64,000 nt of DNA, from NCBI RefSeq assembly GCF_963678635.1, contig NC_087062.1, positions 55,564,355 through 55,628,354 on the forward strand, in the 5' to 3' direction. Made by a program: the position numbers and the translations under genes. The DNA comes from Symsagittifera roscoffensis (lineage: Eukaryota; Xenacoelomorpha; Acoela; Convolutidae). The notes below the pieces were generated by a model, which was given only the letters and a program-made list of their open reading frames with translations, searched no databases and was not told the DNA's origin. This document shows, piece by piece, positions 25,373-36,110 of the stretch (positions within the stretch are counted from its first letter, which is position 1; each line of letters begins with the position of its first letter).

Positions 25373-26464
25373 TTCCCCGCGGAAAGGAAAAATTTTTGGA
25401 GAAGCCAAAAATTGTTCAATAATTAAATAAATAAACTGCACCCCTAAGCATTAATATTAGATAGCACCCCTATCCCGTAAAAATGCATGGTGACAAAAAT
25501 ATAGTTAAATACGAAGTTTTGTTGGAAGTTTGAAAGAGAGTTTTAGCTACGATCAATTTTCGTCCTGAGCTTTATCCAGCGAGGATGAGAATGGCGCCTC
25601 CGGAGGAGTTAAGTGCGAACGGTCCCGAATGAGAGGTCGCCGTTTAGGTGACTGTGACGATGGTTGGGCACTTGTGGTAGGCAATATGTTGGCTTCATTT
25701 TCCGGCGACTTTTCTTCTTCTACCCATTTGACAGAGTGGCGTAATGGGTCTCCAAAGAATTTTGGGGCCCTTTTGTTTCGAGATGAAGTACGAGTTCCCT
25801 CTGAATCATCCGTAGCCATTTGAGCTGGGATAGAGAGAGATGGGAGCGACGAATATGGGTCTGCTTGAGCACTCTTCCCTGGAAGAACTGGACCCTCGGA
25901 GTCGACGACGTTAAGTGGTAGCTGATGTGGACCCGGAGCCAAAGTTGTAGGACTGTGAAATAGAGTTGTAGGGACAACAGGCTAAGTGATGGGCGGAAGA
26001 GACACACTAGTATCTATTGAAGACTGGCCCGGTGTGAGGAATGAGTTGCCAAACGTGACAGGCAGTGATTCGTTATGCAATCGTATTCGTTTCTCCATTG
26101 GAGTAGATATCCGTATTTCGTGCGAAGCGTGATGGTCGGGAGGACTCTCATTGGACGAATCAACGGTAAGGTCCACCACCGCCGGTAGCGACACGCACGT
26201 GTTAGCTGGCCGTTTTTCAAGCAACGTCGGGTGAGATGCGCGAGTCACAGGTTTCATCCCTCCACTTTTTGATGACGTTCCAGAAGATTGAAGACGACCA
26301 CCTAGTGTTGCTGAAAAGGTATTATTGAAGTTAGGCTTAAGGCAGACATGGTTTTTTCGATAAACTTTTCCCTTGTCAGTAACATAGGTGTGATCGGTGA
26401 TGCGAGTAATTTTGAATTTCGCAAGCTTAAAAAGAGGTTTGCCAGACTGACGATCTATAATTTT
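25373..26464 (-). other. Displaced 3' part of the outer element
   Basis: This stretch lies between the giant element's left LTR and the outer 3' LTR. It has coding texture on the minus strand (about 25553-26257), rich in Ser, Pro and Thr. Near its end is SSRNKRAPKFFGDP, the small basic/aromatic patch often seen at the C-terminus of Ty3/gypsy integrases. It ends in a purine-rich stretch next to the LTR. Confidence 0.7.
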
Positions 26465-27349
26465 TGTAACATTCGCCCAAATATCACACAGCGACGGAGC
26501 GTAGAAAAAGTACCTATCAACGACTGGCAGGCGTCAGTTACCTTAATTCTACTCGTTTTTCACCGTCTCGACCTTGCCAGTTGATTTTCTGGTCTGTTTA
26601 GGGCAAAGTAAAAAGTTACCATTTTTAGGCCATCAGTCAAACGACTTTTGATCAGCTTTCGTTTGCATGCGAACACAACCACATAGCTGAGTCTCGGATC
26701 CTCAGACTACGTGATTGTCATTAAAAACACGGCTCGAACAACCTATTTTTATATGTTTTTGTGTGACAGTTTTATATTAAATCCATTGGAGATGGATTGA
26801 CCCTTTCCTTTTTCTATCTACTCATGCTCTGAAATATTAAATAATAACGGTGTTAATTACGATCTAGGACATTACAGCAGCTGTTATAGTCAGTTTTCAC
26901 AGTCCCTTCACATATAACAGTCTCTGGGGGACCAAGCCTCCGCTCCCGTGATTTTCTTGAGATAACACTCTTATCTCCTATATTTTGTGTCCCGGGAGGG
27001 TTCCGTGGTATTTCTCTTCCCCCCACTGAAGCCTCCGTCTCCACAAATATCTGTCACTAAGGTCCTTATCGTGTGTTATTGCCACGATAAGAGGCTCCGT
27101 GTTTTTCTGTCTCTGATACAACCGTTCTTCACAATTTCTATCGTTGTTCTGATTTTCGTCTTTTTTTATTCAAAATGGCCGTCTTTTTTCTATTTCTCAG
27201 AAATGTTCTTCTTCCGATCGAAATTTTAAAAATAAAAATTCTAGAACATTCTGACCCTCCGTCGCAACACTTTTTTGTTCATAAGGCCTTTAGTCACTTT
27301 TATTTCTGTCGCGGGAAGGTTATGCTGTGTCATCTGGCAGAATGGCACA
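26465..27349 (-). repeat. 3' LTR of the giant element
   Basis: Partner of 50017-50901 with the same length. It is preceded, in element orientation, by the purine tract GTCCGGGGAGT one base away. Confidence 0.97.
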
Positions 27350-28099
27350 TACTCCCCGGACAAGTCTCCATCAATGTCCCTATTGATCGCACAACACCGG
27401 GTTATCGTCAAGTAGGTATCCATTTTTCTGTAACCAATCTTACAAATTGCATAAGAAAATGAAATTTATCTACTCCACTTCAACTCACTACGTGTTCACA
27501 AATGGCATCGTACTACATCTCACTGCCTTTCAACATTTTCACAAAATTTGCACCATGAGGAGTGTCCTAGATAAAATTTCTTTTCTGACTACTTACGTCG
27601 TCTTGTTATAAAACTTCTTTTCGCTCTTTGTGATTAAAAAGTGGGACGTGGCACGGCCACGCACCCGTTAAAATTAACTTAACTTCACTCACCAAGTATA
27701 ATTAGTCATTTATGCGGTCCTTTCAATATTAAAACTAAGAAACTCTGTGGCTAGGAAAGTTATTGAGTTACCCACCCTTCTCGAGCGAGTTTACTCAAAC
27801 TTACCATGTCGCCACACAGTGAATTTGTGTCTTACACAGGTTAAAAACTTCAGTCGTGAATAAATAGGTAAATATACTCACCTATGTTCCTTATATACAT
27901 ACATAGATAGTAGTAACTAAAATCAACAATTTCAACAATTTTAACAATTGCAACAATTTTCAAAGTTTGGTCTGACCAAACTAAATCAAAACAAAAAGTT
28001 TCACAAGTTCAATAATCAAAACTTGGTTGATTTGTTCAAGTTTTTACACACAAAGACAATCAAGTTTTTCTCTCCTTCTCCTCTCTCCTTTGGTCATCT
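27350..28099 (-). other. 3' untranslated region of the giant element
   Basis: 750 bp lie between ORF4 and the 3' LTR. It contains a short CAACAATTT-like tandem (about 27926-27965), two donor-like minus-strand sites (AG/GTGAGT near 27885 and TG/GTGAGT near 27693) and the polypurine tract. No gene was seen. Confidence 0.6.
27351..27363 (-). promoter_or_regulatory. 3' polypurine tract of the giant element
   Basis: TTGTCCGGGGAGT ends one base from the 3' LTR on the minus strand, the position of the plus-strand DNA primer in LTR elements. The GGGGAG core is short for a tract; identity rests on position and on the internal copies. Confidence 0.6.
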
Positions 28100-31000
28100 T
28101 CACTCCATCACTTCTCCATCCTGATGTTCAGCGTCACTGTCTTCCAGAACTTTCTCTAACATGTCCAGAGAGTTGCGGGCCGTGCCCCAACCCTCCTGTT
28201 CCAACAGCCTCGGTTTGCAACAAGGTAGCAAGTCCACATTCACCTTCTGCTCCCGGTTCCTGCAAAAGCTGTTGTGAAGACATAGGCTCACGTTTCGTTC
28301 TAGGTCAGCTCTTAAGACCTCTTTCTTCTCATCTTCAGTAACACATGGCGTTCCAGCAACCCGCTTCACCGCTGTGGTGACCGCGTTTCTGTGCGTCAAG
28401 AATGCTCGTTTATAGGCTCCTGGTCCTATATCTAGCTGGAAAGATTGATAGGCTTCCGTATTCCTTGACATGTGACGCTTCGCGCGTTCATACATCCAAG
28501 ATGTCATCACTGCACGGAACCAAGGCATCAATCTTTGCCTTGACCATATTCTTTCAATGGCTTTAGGTATTCTCAGAACCTTGCAGGTGGTTCTGAAAAG
28601 ATCCAACTCACGACTCATTTTAACGTTGCTCAACTGTTCAGGAGTCGGCACGGCCGTCTCCTGCTCACTTGTGTCCGCGTTAGCCTCTAACCATCTCACT
28701 GCTAGCATGGCGCTAACCACCACGATTGACACTTGTTGATTCTGATCGGGCAACCCCGTGGAGTACAACTCCTCCACGTCCCAGACTAGGATCAGATTCC
28801 CGCGTTTAGGGTACCACAACGTCTGCGCCAAGCAGTGGCAAGGATACTCCCCATGGGTTCTCACTATGTTCCTTCGGGTCCGATACCCTGAGGCTCCCAG
28901 CAACGGTTCCACTTCCATCAGAATTCTATGTAGGTCGTCTTTCTCTTCTATAGTGGGGAATTCAGTAGGTAACGCTCCACTCGCTTTCTGTTTCTCAAAC
29001 TCACTCACATTTCCTTCGTTCAGTCTCATGAACTCTTCGCCCACAACGTCTTGCAACTCGCCTTCGGATCTCTTCGGGACTGCCCGAAAGATCTTTGCCA
29101 ACAAGTCATATGACCTCTCTGACATTCTGGCCAACCTCACGCACTTTGGCACAGAGAAAAGTTGGTCAACCAACACTTGTTGCGTCCTCGCATCCATCAC
29201 CACCATGTGCGTAGGATACTTGCTATTACAATACGGCGCTGAGCTTGAACCCACCATATATTTTGAACCAGTAGGTCTGTGATAGGCTTCACTATCCTTC
29301 AGATTCATTTCATTCTCTAGGGCTTCTCGCCAGCCTCCAATCTTTTGTTCTGTCTGTAATGCTCCAGGGAATATTTCCACGCTGAGGGACGTCACTAGCT
29401 CATGGGCACGCTCCAAGCGCTCGAGCGATTCTATCGAACTCGTCATGCTGCAAAATCCCAAGGCTGTGATCAGGTTTACGTCCGTCACCCCATGGCAGTC
29501 TGCGACCAACTCCATGGCACCCTTATCTGACATGCTCAATCTTCCGTACAATCGTGCCAGTTGTCGATGCTGCTCGCTTAGCGTAATCAGGCAGTGTCCC
29601 AGGTTACAAACATGTCCTTCCATCCCACTGTGTTGAGCCAAGCATGTGCCTTGCTTCAACCAATTACTCGATGTACCTTCCTCGGACAGCTCCGTGGACG
29701 GGTTGCTCTTCTTCTTCGTCAATCTCATGGCCAGCAGGTGTTGTATCATGGCCAGATCATGTAGACTCGCATCATCATCCCGGTCTAACATGATATCCGC
29801 GGTCATGTCCCAGATTAAGCCTGCGTTAGGATGGGGACACCAGGAAGGTTTCATGAGTTCCCACATCACTACTAGACTGGTTTTCAAGGGACCGTCCCAA
29901 GAACCACAATCAAAACTCACTTGCCCTTTTAGCTCGGGAATCGAGGGCTCGACTACTCGTTCTTCCAAAATAATTCCAAGCTTGGGTTGTTCCACCATCA
30001 ACATTCCAATTTCCTTAATCCGTTCAACCCAGAAGTTGAGCACTGTGACTTGCTCGTAGTCGAAGTATGCTTCCCTGGCTTCTTCGTTCACGAAGGGATT
30101 ATACGCCATCCCTGGTATACCAGACACGTATTGGAACGACTTCAGTTTCCCTAGTGTTGCAAACTCCTTTTGTCCTCTGGCCGCTTCAATCAAGTCTCTG
30201 CTCACTCTCAATTCTTTGTTGGAGTATCTTCTCACCTCTTCCAACTTGCGATAGCTTTCCATATCATTCGACTCCTTGCTTGGCACGGTCAATGGCATGT
30301 CCTGATATAGCTCTAGGAGTGCCCTAAGGAAGTTCCTTTCGCAATCAACTCCCTTTTGCCGAATGATCTTTATACATTCTCCCAACACAGGAGTGGGGAT
30401 GCGATCCACCACGAACCTGACAAAGCAAAGGGCATCCTTACGCTTAGCCCATGCTATCGCTGAATCGTCTTTCGAAATCAATGCTCGTAGAGCTTCCATT
30501 AACTCTAGCTCCTGTTCTCGTGATTTCGAGTCATTACTGGCTTCATACTCCGCCTTTTTGATGCCCATCAAGCACCAAGCCAGTCGTATTTGCAGATCAG
30601 TTCTCACGCAAGGATGAGCCAGGTATGCTGCCACAGTAGCAGGTGCATTCATCGTCTCATCGAAGTATTTCTGGAGGGCCGCCCTCCAAGAAATTTCTAG
30701 CAGTTTTTCCAATCCGATTTCGTTCGCTTCTGATGACATCACTGTGCCATACTCTCTTCGATTGAAGTTAGAGTTCTCCGTAAGCCCCTTCAAATATTCT
30801 TGCATGGCTCTCTTCTCGCTCCAAGCCATCAGGTGCCCTCTCGCGGAGTTCCTCGCTTTCAACATCTCCACATAACCCCCTGCCGGATCTCCCATATGGA
30901 CCGATTCCGGCACAGTTATTCGACTGTACTCGACCACGTCGAGTTGTCCTTCCAGTTTCAACTTGGCCATGTTGATTCGCGAGGGCCTATAATCTTCAAG

Positions 31001-33682
31001 TCCTCCAGATCCACATTGACTGATTACTTCCATTTCTAACTTAGTGTCTGCCAGGGTTCGCGCCGTCTTCTTCGACCTTGTGGCGGTTACGGTCAGACCT
31101 GCCAAGAGCATAGGGGGTATCAGATTCTCTTTTTCTCCCCCTGTCAGTGTTGTACTATCTCCCTGCCCGCTCTCGCCTGAACGACCTGCGCTCGTTAAAG
31201 AGGTAACCACTGCGTTGGCTCTTGACTTCACCACTCTCGGGTTCATGGCTCGACTTCCTGTCTTCCCTTTTAGTCGCTTCAGCCCTTTCCTGGCTCGTCT
31301 GACAGGTAATTTCTTTGCAACATGCTGATCATCGGCACTGTCTTCTGTTACTGACTCGGTCAGAACATCCGACTCCATGGAGCTCACTATTTTTTCCAGG
31401 ACCTCACGCATGATGGGTTGGTTCAATCCCACCTTCATTATGGACTGCGTCCCATATCGCCTTATCACGTCCCAAGATTTCTCCATGAAGTTTACTCGGC
31501 TCCAGATTGCTCCTGTCTTGCCCTCCAACTCCATTTGATATCTTTCCCATTCTTCTTCTGGTAATGTGCTGAGGAACGATATCTTCATAGACTCTTCGAT
31601 TTTCCTCCTCCTTGGCGATTCATAAAGCAGTTTCTGTGGGTCCCTGCTTCGGCACTCTCTAGCCTGGCTTATTGGGTCTATCGGAGATAGATCGGCCGAC
31701 GCCTCCTTTGTAGGAGACATGAAGGACGATGGTGCCATTAGCAATAAACTCCCATCGACTTCCCCATCGTCGTCTTCACTGAACCGGTACTCTAGCAAGT
31801 CCCTTTCCAACGCTCCTAGATCGGTCTCTCCCGGTTTCTCCGTCTTACTTCCGGTCCCGTCATCGTTATCGTCCTGATCCATCAATTCATCGTCGTCCGC
31901 ATCAGGTTTCGGCCTAGGTCCCGAGGGTCCTTGTCGCGCGTCTGTGCCCGAATCCGGCCGAGCCGGTACGGCCATGTCTCCTGCATGATAAAACAATTCA
32001 TCATCGACCAGGAACTCTACCAACTCCTCGCCATGTGGGGCCAGGTCCTCTATCGTTATATATGAGCCACCTCTGCTCTCACTTGCCACCTCCAGCATCA
32101 CCACTTTCGCTTCTCCTGACCACTTCAGTCTCGATAAGTCATCCGCTGAAGAATATACTTCGTTCCACGTTTCAGCCGAGACCTCTGGTCTCCTGGAGGG
32201 TAGTGCCTTGATCTTTTTCCTGCTCCAGGCATCGGGGAATGAGAAGTCAAACGTATGCGCAGCGGCAGCGTTCCAGCTGATGAAGCGCGGCTCCATCCCT
32301 CCACTCCACTTCAGCATTCTCTTCTCCGCGTCACGAGCTGCTCCAATACGAGGGGCAGTGATGGGAGATGTGACTCCCAACAACATCCTCCTTATCGGTG
32401 GATATCGATGGCATTGGTCCGGCAGCGGCCTGGACCCAGGAAGCCATGTTTGTTGATTCTCTTTCGCATGGGCATAGGCTCCCGGCAATTGAGGTACTAC
32501 CACAGCCTCTCCTGTATCTTTCACCACTGGTCTCAAATTCCAGAGTTTTGGGTTAAACTGGATGTGGGAAAGATCCTCACGGCCCATTCGGCATTTGAAG
32601 TGGTTGTTGAAGTCCATCAACACCCAACCTGGCTCTGCTATTCTTCCGAATAGCCTATCATCGCTAGCCAGCTTTCTCAGTTCACTCTGCTCTACCCAAT
32701 TCAGCACGGAACAATCCACTACTGAGACCAGGTTGACGTACAACACTGAATTCCTGTACGCTTTAACTTGCACATCCGGGAACGCAAAGGACATCACCGG
32801 TCCATACACCACTGTGACGAATTCCCTCAGTCCGTGGACCAGAGCCAACGGATCAATCCGCATCATAACAGCTAAGTCTGTTAGTAAGGGCATGCCACAA
32901 TACTGCTTACATTCGCTTGCGTTCGTCGCCACTTTGTCCTCTCCTGTGACGCTTCTGTTTTGTTGCAAGAGGTATTGAAGTAGGAGAGTCCTCCAGTCTT
33001 TCATCTTCTTGAGCGAGGCAGTTTCCAACTGTGCATTGAACTCACGACTGGGTCCCTGTAGTTGTTCAGGGTAACGCAATAGCACAAGCAAGTCTCCCAG
33101 TCGACCATAGGTCATGGCAATCAGAGTCAGGAGTCCATCCAATCTTAAATCGGCCAATGCTTGGGTAAAGAGGTTTGCCGGTCCTTTCACAAAGTTTTCA
33201 TGACCAAATGTCACGTATAAGGCTAGCACCAGGCCAATCGACAACTTCCTGATGTCTTTGACGAAACTCGCGATCAGGTTCCTAGATGCCCTCGGATAGC
33301 ACGTCGATAGGAAAGATGGCGTCCATCCCACTCCCATTCCACCCAAGATAGCATCTGATCGTTCGTACTGTGCCTTTGTGGCCAGCACGTCAGCTTGGAA
33401 CTTATCCAGCGACATCGTGTTTACGTCTTGCATCAGTTTCAACATCTTGCCTCCAGCCAACTCCCGGGCATTAAGTAGATTCTTCAGATACACATGTATC
33501 TCTTTAATTATTGCCGGCGCATGTTCAAACGCGTCCTCACCCAAGGTGCACAGCCTCGGTGACAGGTACAACCATATATTGTTGTGTGGCTTCGTACGCA
33601 AAGCCATTGCCATGAGGTCCTCCTCTGCTGACGTCATGTTCTTTCTGATCATCCTTCCCTGCTCATTCTCTGCCTGATCCAT
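28100..33682 (-). CDS. ORF4 of the giant element: 1860-residue orphan protein
   Basis: The first ATG gives 1860 residues; the frame is open upstream as far as the end of ORF3, in the same register. I recognise no family. Residues 1-500 are mainly helical. An acidic stretch (DADDDELMDQDDNDDG) lies near 592-607 and a strongly basic one (VRRARKGLKRLKGKTG) near 786-822, both typical of unstructured nucleic-acid-associated linkers. A Cys/His cluster (CLAQHSGMEGHVCNLGHC) near 1344-1365 could bind zinc. The last 500 residues are again helical. It has no signal peptide and no convincing membrane span, so it is not an obvious envelope protein. Maintenance of a 5.6-kb open frame argues for function. 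Confidence 0.85.
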   Translation of the reverse strand: MDQAENEQGRMIRKNMTSAEEDLMAMALRTKPHNNIWLYLSPRLCTLGEDAFEHAPAIIKEIHVYLKNLLNARELAGGKMLKLMQDVNTMSLDKFQADVLATKAQYERSDAILGGMGVGWTPSFLSTCYPRASRNLIASFVKDIRKLSIGLVLALYVTFGHENFVKGPANLFTQALADLRLDGLLTLIAMTYGRLGDLLVLLRYPEQLQGPSREFNAQLETASLKKMKDWRTLLLQYLLQQNRSVTGEDKVATNASECKQYCGMPLLTDLAVMMRIDPLALVHGLREFVTVVYGPVMSFAFPDVQVKAYRNSVLYVNLVSVVDCSVLNWVEQSELRKLASDDRLFGRIAEPGWVLMDFNNHFKCRMGREDLSHIQFNPKLWNLRPVVKDTGEAVVVPQLPGAYAHAKENQQTWLPGSRPLPDQCHRYPPIRRMLLGVTSPITAPRIGAARDAEKRMLKWSGGMEPRFISWNAAAAHTFDFSFPDAWSRKKIKALPSRRPEVSAETWNEVYSSADDLSRLKWSGEAKVVMLEVASESRGGSYITIEDLAPHGEELVEFLVDDELFYHAGDMAVPARPDSGTDARQGPSGPRPKPDADDDELMDQDDNDDGTGSKTEKPGETDLGALERDLLEYRFSEDDDGEVDGSLLLMAPSSFMSPTKEASADLSPIDPISQARECRSRDPQKLLYESPRRRKIEESMKISFLSTLPEEEWERYQMELEGKTGAIWSRVNFMEKSWDVIRRYGTQSIMKVGLNQPIMREVLEKIVSSMESDVLTESVTEDSADDQHVAKKLPVRRARKGLKRLKGKTGSRAMNPRVVKSRANAVVTSLTSAGRSGESGQGDSTTLTGGEKENLIPPMLLAGLTVTATRSKKTARTLADTKLEMEVISQCGSGGLEDYRPSRINMAKLKLEGQLDVVEYSRITVPESVHMGDPAGGYVEMLKARNSARGHLMAWSEKRAMQEYLKGLTENSNFNRREYGTVMSSEANEIGLEKLLEISWRAALQKYFDETMNAPATVAAYLAHPCVRTDLQIRLAWCLMGIKKAEYEASNDSKSREQELELMEALRALISKDDSAIAWAKRKDALCFVRFVVDRIPTPVLGECIKIIRQKGVDCERNFLRALLELYQDMPLTVPSKESNDMESYRKLEEVRRYSNKELRVSRDLIEAARGQKEFATLGKLKSFQYVSGIPGMAYNPFVNEEAREAYFDYEQVTVLNFWVERIKEIGMLMVEQPKLGIILEERVVEPSIPELKGQVSFDCGSWDGPLKTSLVVMWELMKPSWCPHPNAGLIWDMTADIMLDRDDDASLHDLAMIQHLLAMRLTKKKSNPSTELSEEGTSSNWLKQGTCLAQHSGMEGHVCNLGHCLITLSEQHRQLARLYGRLSMSDKGAMELVADCHGVTDVNLITALGFCSMTSSIESLERLERAHELVTSLSVEIFPGALQTEQKIGGWREALENEMNLKDSEAYHRPTGSKYMVGSSSAPYCNSKYPTHMVVMDARTQQVLVDQLFSVPKCVRLARMSERSYDLLAKIFRAVPKRSEGELQDVVGEEFMRLNEGNVSEFEKQKASGALPTEFPTIEEKDDLHRILMEVEPLLGASGYRTRRNIVRTHGEYPCHCLAQTLWYPKRGNLILVWDVEELYSTGLPDQNQQVSIVVVSAMLAVRWLEANADTSEQETAVPTPEQLSNVKMSRELDLFRTTCKVLRIPKAIERIWSRQRLMPWFRAVMTSWMYERAKRHMSRNTEAYQSFQLDIGPGAYKRAFLTHRNAVTTAVKRVAGTPCVTEDEKKEVLRADLERNVSLCLHNSFCRNREQKVNVDLLPCCKPRLLEQEGWGTARNSLDMLEKVLEDSDAEHQDGEVME

Positions 33683-33892
33683 CTGTCTGAACCAGAGATC
33701 ATCAGCCACCTGTTGTACTAATAGATGATCGTCATCTACCCCTGGTCTTAGCTTCAATAATCTTGCAAAGTTGGACAGCTCCAACCCCAGAACTTCATCT
33801 AGCACCAACCTAGTTGTGCTACAATCTCTGAGCCCCTGTATGGCATTCGAGATGTCAGCCCAAACGGCGGGAAGCTCAGATCGGGACGGATA

Positions 33893-36055
33893 CTAATTGT
33901 CCGGGTCCACCACTCTGTTTGGGGCAGGAATTATCACGTTAAATATCCCCTCTGCTATCGTCGTGACCATTGTATACACAAATTGAAGGGGCTCAGGCAA
34001 CGCAGCGTAGCCTGGTGACAATACGAAGATCACCTTCACCACATTCATGGTGAAACGTTGTCTTGCTGCTGCCTCTACCTCGGCCATCGCCGAGAGCAGT
34101 GTCATTATCGCCTCCCCTATAATTTCGTTACTCGGGATCGATCCATCCGTCAGACGTGACAATAAGCCTCTGCTTTGTAGATGATCATTTGAGCCTGCAA
34201 CCACTATTACCTGCGGCTCCATGCTGACCACTCTCCGTACACTTATCATCATGCCTATCGCCTGTCCCCAGTCCAGTTTAGGCGCCGTTAAGAAAATCAC
34301 ATCGGGCCAGAATAGAGAACGGGGCGTGTAGAGATAATCGGAGCCGGCCACAACCAGATATTTGGCAGCCTTCATGTCCAAGGGGTCATAAGATGCAAAA
34401 AGGCCATCGCCTATTGGGGCCTTCAGGTTCCCGTATCTCTTATCGTCTCCAACCACTGTTGTAGTTCGGGGGTAATCCCTCGAATACTCGCCCGGCGTCT
34501 GACCGGGTGGTTTAGCGAATTGTCTGTACATCTTGTGATGTTTGTTATTGGGCTTGTTCTCCGTCTGGAACTTGCCCTTGCGCACAGGTGGTGTCCTTTC
34601 CCGGGTCCTATCTCGAACGTCGGTGAGCGACCGGGTGTTTAAAGGTCCAAAGGTATTGTCATGAGGTAATCCATCCAGGTCTACATGTCGGAGTGAGGTC
34701 GAGGAGCTGAATCTCTCCTGTTCTGCTAGCAGCCAATCCACGCCCGGTATCCGATAAAGTCGAGACACTGTGGGACTTTCACCGCCAGTCATTCTCATCG
34801 CATCCTCCCGACACGTCAAGGTATTCATATTCAACTTCGCCGACATGTCCGTCTTATACTGACCCCAATGACTAGGATCTGATCTATTCCAAAGCAGTCT
34901 GCTGCCTGATTCAATTCCCTCCGCTGGCACGGTACTTGTAGACGGTCCTGCTGTCGAAGCAGGATTTGTCGTGGCAGGCGAATCGTTCCTCCTAGACGCG
35001 GTCTGGGAGTTATTCCTGTTGTTCTCTTCCACCGATCTGCCGAGTCGGCTTCCAATCGTTTGCGGCCTGGGAGGAGGAGCAGTCCCCAGCCTGTCTCTCA
35101 CGTTCGAGCTCGGAGCGACGGTTGCGGCTCCAACCGTCTCCGTCGCCAAGGGCCCTAGACGGTTGGCGAGGGATTCGGGCACGGTTGCCCTTATTCTACT
35201 CCCTCCGGTCGAATTGGTCCGAGCCAAAGAACCGGTCGCCCTCGACTCTTGCTCCACTTCCCTCAATTGCGTCTGAAACACATCATTAATCCAATGCCTC
35301 CCTCGTTGGGTATTGAAGTGCACTCCATCTTTAGTGAGCGCGATGTGGTCAGTCATGCGCAGCATATTTTCGAGATCCAGGAGTCGCAACTCGCCAGGGT
35401 TGTTTCTCACCAGACTGCGGGTCATTTCATTCCACCGCGTCACGTTGCCATTCATGAAATCTGCAGCTATAGTGCCCACCAAAGGATTTGGTGGTATCGT
35501 ACACAGGATCACGAGCTTGGGTCTATACTTATCTTTCAATTCGTTCAATAGGCACACCAATAGAGGTTCCCACTTGTTCTCCGGAGTCACGGGGGCTCTC
35601 GAGACGTCATTGGTCCCCAGCATTATTATTAATGTATCCAAATGATCCTCGCTCTGGAACTCCATCATTTTGATGACTTGAGCCACTGAGGCTCCTCCAA
35701 AGGACAGAATGGTAGTATGACCATAGACGAAGATCTCATTCAGATCCCTCACCAAACTGTCTCCAATGATCAAATGGCGACTCCCTGGGGGAATTACTTG
35801 GTCGTTCGTGGCGGGGTTCCAGCTCATGTCATTCAGGCAGGCTCGAGGATGCTCGGCTGGCACTTGCGTGAACTGATGACGTGCCATCAGATTCTTCCTG
35901 ATGTCTACCACGCGAGACTTCTCAAAGACTCCACCAGGCGCAGAACACGCTATCGTGCGGGTTGCTCGTTCCGAGCTATTTGATGAATGATCACGACGCT
36001 GGGAAGGAACGATCCTAGCCAGTGTCCGCTCAGTGCCTCTGTTGATCTCATCCAT
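33893..36055 (-). CDS. ORF3 of the giant element: SGNH/GDSL hydrolase protein
   Basis: 720 residues from the first ATG; the frame is open further upstream, overlapping ORF2. An SGNH-fold esterase domain covers about residues 90-265: block I IIGDSLVRD (Ser near 100), block II FGGASV (Gly), block III MLGTNDV (Asn near 149) and block V DGVHF (Asp near 243, His near 246), so the full catalytic set is present. A disordered Ser/Thr/Arg-rich middle follows. The last 160 or so residues have alternating strands with VVAGSDYLY, VIVVAGSNDHL and KVIFVLSPGYA, resembling a second, non-canonical SGNH-like fold. SGNH enzymes cleave ester bonds, including O-acetyl groups. The substrate here is unknown. There is no signal peptide. 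Confidence 0.85.
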   Translation of the reverse strand: MDEINRGTERTLARIVPSQRRDHSSNSSERATRTIACSAPGGVFEKSRVVDIRKNLMARHQFTQVPAEHPRACLNDMSWNPATNDQVIPPGSRHLIIGDSLVRDLNEIFVYGHTTILSFGGASVAQVIKMMEFQSEDHLDTLIIMLGTNDVSRAPVTPENKWEPLLVCLLNELKDKYRPKLVILCTIPPNPLVGTIAADFMNGNVTRWNEMTRSLVRNNPGELRLLDLENMLRMTDHIALTKDGVHFNTQRGRHWINDVFQTQLREVEQESRATGSLARTNSTGGSRIRATVPESLANRLGPLATETVGAATVAPSSNVRDRLGTAPPPRPQTIGSRLGRSVEENNRNNSQTASRRNDSPATTNPASTAGPSTSTVPAEGIESGSRLLWNRSDPSHWGQYKTDMSAKLNMNTLTCREDAMRMTGGESPTVSRLYRIPGVDWLLAEQERFSSSTSLRHVDLDGLPHDNTFGPLNTRSLTDVRDRTRERTPPVRKGKFQTENKPNNKHHKMYRQFAKPPGQTPGEYSRDYPRTTTVVGDDKRYGNLKAPIGDGLFASYDPLDMKAAKYLVVAGSDYLYTPRSLFWPDVIFLTAPKLDWGQAIGMMISVRRVVSMEPQVIVVAGSNDHLQSRGLLSRLTDGSIPSNEIIGEAIMTLLSAMAEVEAAARQRFTMNVVKVIFVLSPGYAALPEPLQFVYTMVTTIAEGIFNVIIPAPNRVVDPDN

Positions 36056-36110
36056 CGCGGCTCTGGCCACTTGGTTAAATGATTCCTGAAATTGAGGAGC
36101 TAGATAGGTG

